DNA of 6,358 nucleotides from Phascolarctobacterium sp. GTDB taxonomy: Bacteria; Bacillota; Negativicutes; Acidaminococcales; Acidaminococcaceae. Shown here in pieces: positions 5,570 to 6,358 of the stretch. Each line of letters opens with the position of its first letter. Position 1 is the stretch's first letter. The translations under genes and the position numbers were made by a program. The notes below the pieces were generated by a model that ran no database searches, was not told the DNA's origin, and was given only the letters and a program-made list of their open reading frames with translations. Location: contig DXVZ01000068.1 of NCBI GenBank assembly GCA_019417125.1, positions 1 to 6,358 on the forward strand, read 5' to 3'.

Positions 5570-6358
5570 ATGGATTTGTTGAAAGTTGATACTGAAAAAT
5601 GTATTAAATGCGGACTGTGTGTGCAGGCTTGCCCTTCCTGCATTTTATCCATGGGTGAGGATGGGCCGAAATGTGATTTTGACCGCGGCTGCATGAGCTG
5701 TGGGCATTGTGTTGCCATTTGCCCGATGGGCGCGCTGGACAATAAGTATGCGCCGCTGGCAGAACAAAAGCCGGTGCCGATGCAGGTTTTAGACAGCGAA
5801 ACTGCTTACAACTTTTTGCGTATGCGCCGCAGCGTGCGCCTGTTTAAACCACAGCCGCCAACCGAAGAAGAAATTACCAGATTGCTTGATATTTGCCGCT
5901 ATGCGCCGACCGCAGGTAATTCTCAGGGCCTTTATTATATTGTTATCCGCGATAAAGAAACCATTAAAAAAATTGCCGATGCGACCGCTGTATGGATGCA
6001 GCAGGAAATTGACGCCGGCAGCAGCGACAAACGTTATTTTACAACCGTATTGCGTGCGTATAACGGGCGCGGGCAGGATATTATCGCGCGTAATGCGCCG
6101 ATGCTGATTTTTGCTACGGCAAAACGCCTTAACCGCACCGGTGTGAGCAATGCGGAACAGGCGTGGGCTTATGCGGAACTTTTTGCACCGACCATTGGGC
6201 TGGGCACGACGATTGCAGGGTTTATACAAACCTGCGGCATTGCAGGCTACCAGCCGCTGCTTGATTTGGTGGGTGTGCCGCCTAAGTTTAAAATTTGCGG
6301 TACTTTAATGGTTGGCTACCCCAAAGTTAAGTTCCAGCGTTTGGTTGAGCGCCAGCAT
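5570..6358 (+). CDS. Ferredoxin-nitroreductase fusion flavoprotein (3' end outside window)
   Basis: This 263-residue open frame has no stop before the window edge. An N-terminal bacterial-type ferredoxin domain carries two complete [4Fe-4S] motifs: Cys11, 14, 17, 21 and Cys41, 44, 47, 51, with Pro after the last Cys of each. A nitroreductase domain follows, with the FMN-contacting RRSVRLF (86-92), APTAGNSQG (112-120), a central helix region, and the C-terminal GTLMVGYP typical of the family. The expected activity is FMN-dependent reduction of an unidentified substrate, with electrons arriving through the iron-sulfur clusters, in the cytoplasm of an anaerobe. The GYPKVKFQRL stretch is normally close to the C-terminus, so perhaps only 10-20 residues are missing. 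GAGGTGA at 5559-5565 overlaps the previous stop codon and precedes the ATG by 4 bases, supporting start choice and coupling. Composition matches rfbB rather than the AT-rich genes. Confidence 0.92.
   Translation, partial: MDLLKVDTEKCIKCGLCVQACPSCILSMGEDGPKCDFDRGCMSCGHCVAICPMGALDNKYAPLAEQKPVPMQVLDSETAYNFLRMRRSVRLFKPQPPTEEEITRLLDICRYAPTAGNSQGLYYIVIRDKETIKKIADATAVWMQQEIDAGSSDKRYFTTVLRAYNGRGQDIIARNAPMLIFATAKRLNRTGVSNAEQAWAYAELFAPTIGLGTTIAGFIQTCGIAGYQPLLDLVGVPPKFKICGTLMVGYPKVKFQRLVERQH

Noticed and set aside
5434..5742. 102-codon open frame on the - strand across the end of the 129-residue gene and the start of the ferredoxin domain
   Set aside because: It lies opposite two strong genes with clear motifs, and its product (Ser/Pro/Gln-rich, no domain) looks like an antisense shadow.
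5886..6107. 73-codon + strand open frame inside the nitroreductase gene
   Set aside because: It is a +1/+2 frame shadow of the nitroreductase, with no independent ribosome binding site.
5789..6229. 146-codon open frame on the - strand opposite the nitroreductase domain
   Set aside because: The + strand frame encodes clear FMN-binding and nitroreductase motifs throughout; the reverse frame shows no domain or start signals.
1..6358. CRISPR arrays, insertion sequences, tRNA or rRNA genes, toxin-antitoxin pairs
   Set aside because: No regularly spaced repeats, transposase motifs, terminal inverted repeats, cloverleaf sequences or recognisable toxin/antitoxin products were seen on either strand.

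Overview
The window looks like a chromosomal segment of a low-to-mid GC anaerobe. Firmicute-like signals are strong AGGAGG/GGAGG ribosome binding sites and sigma-A type -35/-10 boxes with 17-bp spacing. These sit beside Wzx/Wzy-type export genes for a surface polysaccharide. A diderm Firmicute (Negativicutes, for example an Acidaminococcaceae relative) would fit, but this is inference from style, not from a marker gene.

Left part (1-3247, + strand): the distal end of a surface-polysaccharide cluster. It holds the C-terminal part of a Wzy/O-antigen-ligase type membrane protein (cut by the window edge), an overlapping Wzx-type flippase, and a complete dTDP-glucose 4,6-dehydratase (rfbB). The first two genes are strikingly AT-rich. 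Composition rises sharply at rfbB, so the junction at about 2201-2228 looks like the edge of a variable, probably exchanged polysaccharide block. RfbB would supply dTDP-4-keto-6-deoxyglucose for the repeat unit, Wzx would flip the lipid-linked unit, and the Wzy-like protein would polymerise or ligate it.

Middle part (3248-4918, - strand): two separately transcribed genes facing rfbB. One is an acyltransferase-3 family membrane protein (start corrected to 4510) with its own promoter and terminator. The other is a 73-residue Tyr/Asp-rich protein of unknown function, also with its own promoter, strong ribosome binding site and terminator. The acyltransferase may O-acylate the surface glycan, but only location supports that.

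Right part (4919-6358): a 311-bp divergent intergenic region carries promoters for both directions. It also holds a possible short + strand transcript (about 5001-5087) ending in a terminator-like hairpin. Downstream are a 129-residue uncharacterised protein and, 9 bases later, a two-[4Fe-4S] ferredoxin/nitroreductase fusion that runs off the right edge. These two are probably one operon.

No tRNA, rRNA, CRISPR array, insertion sequence or attachment site was seen. I did not find a clear new biological system. The best leads are the Tyr/Asp-rich protein, the candidate small RNA or leader, and the strand-specific hairpins.
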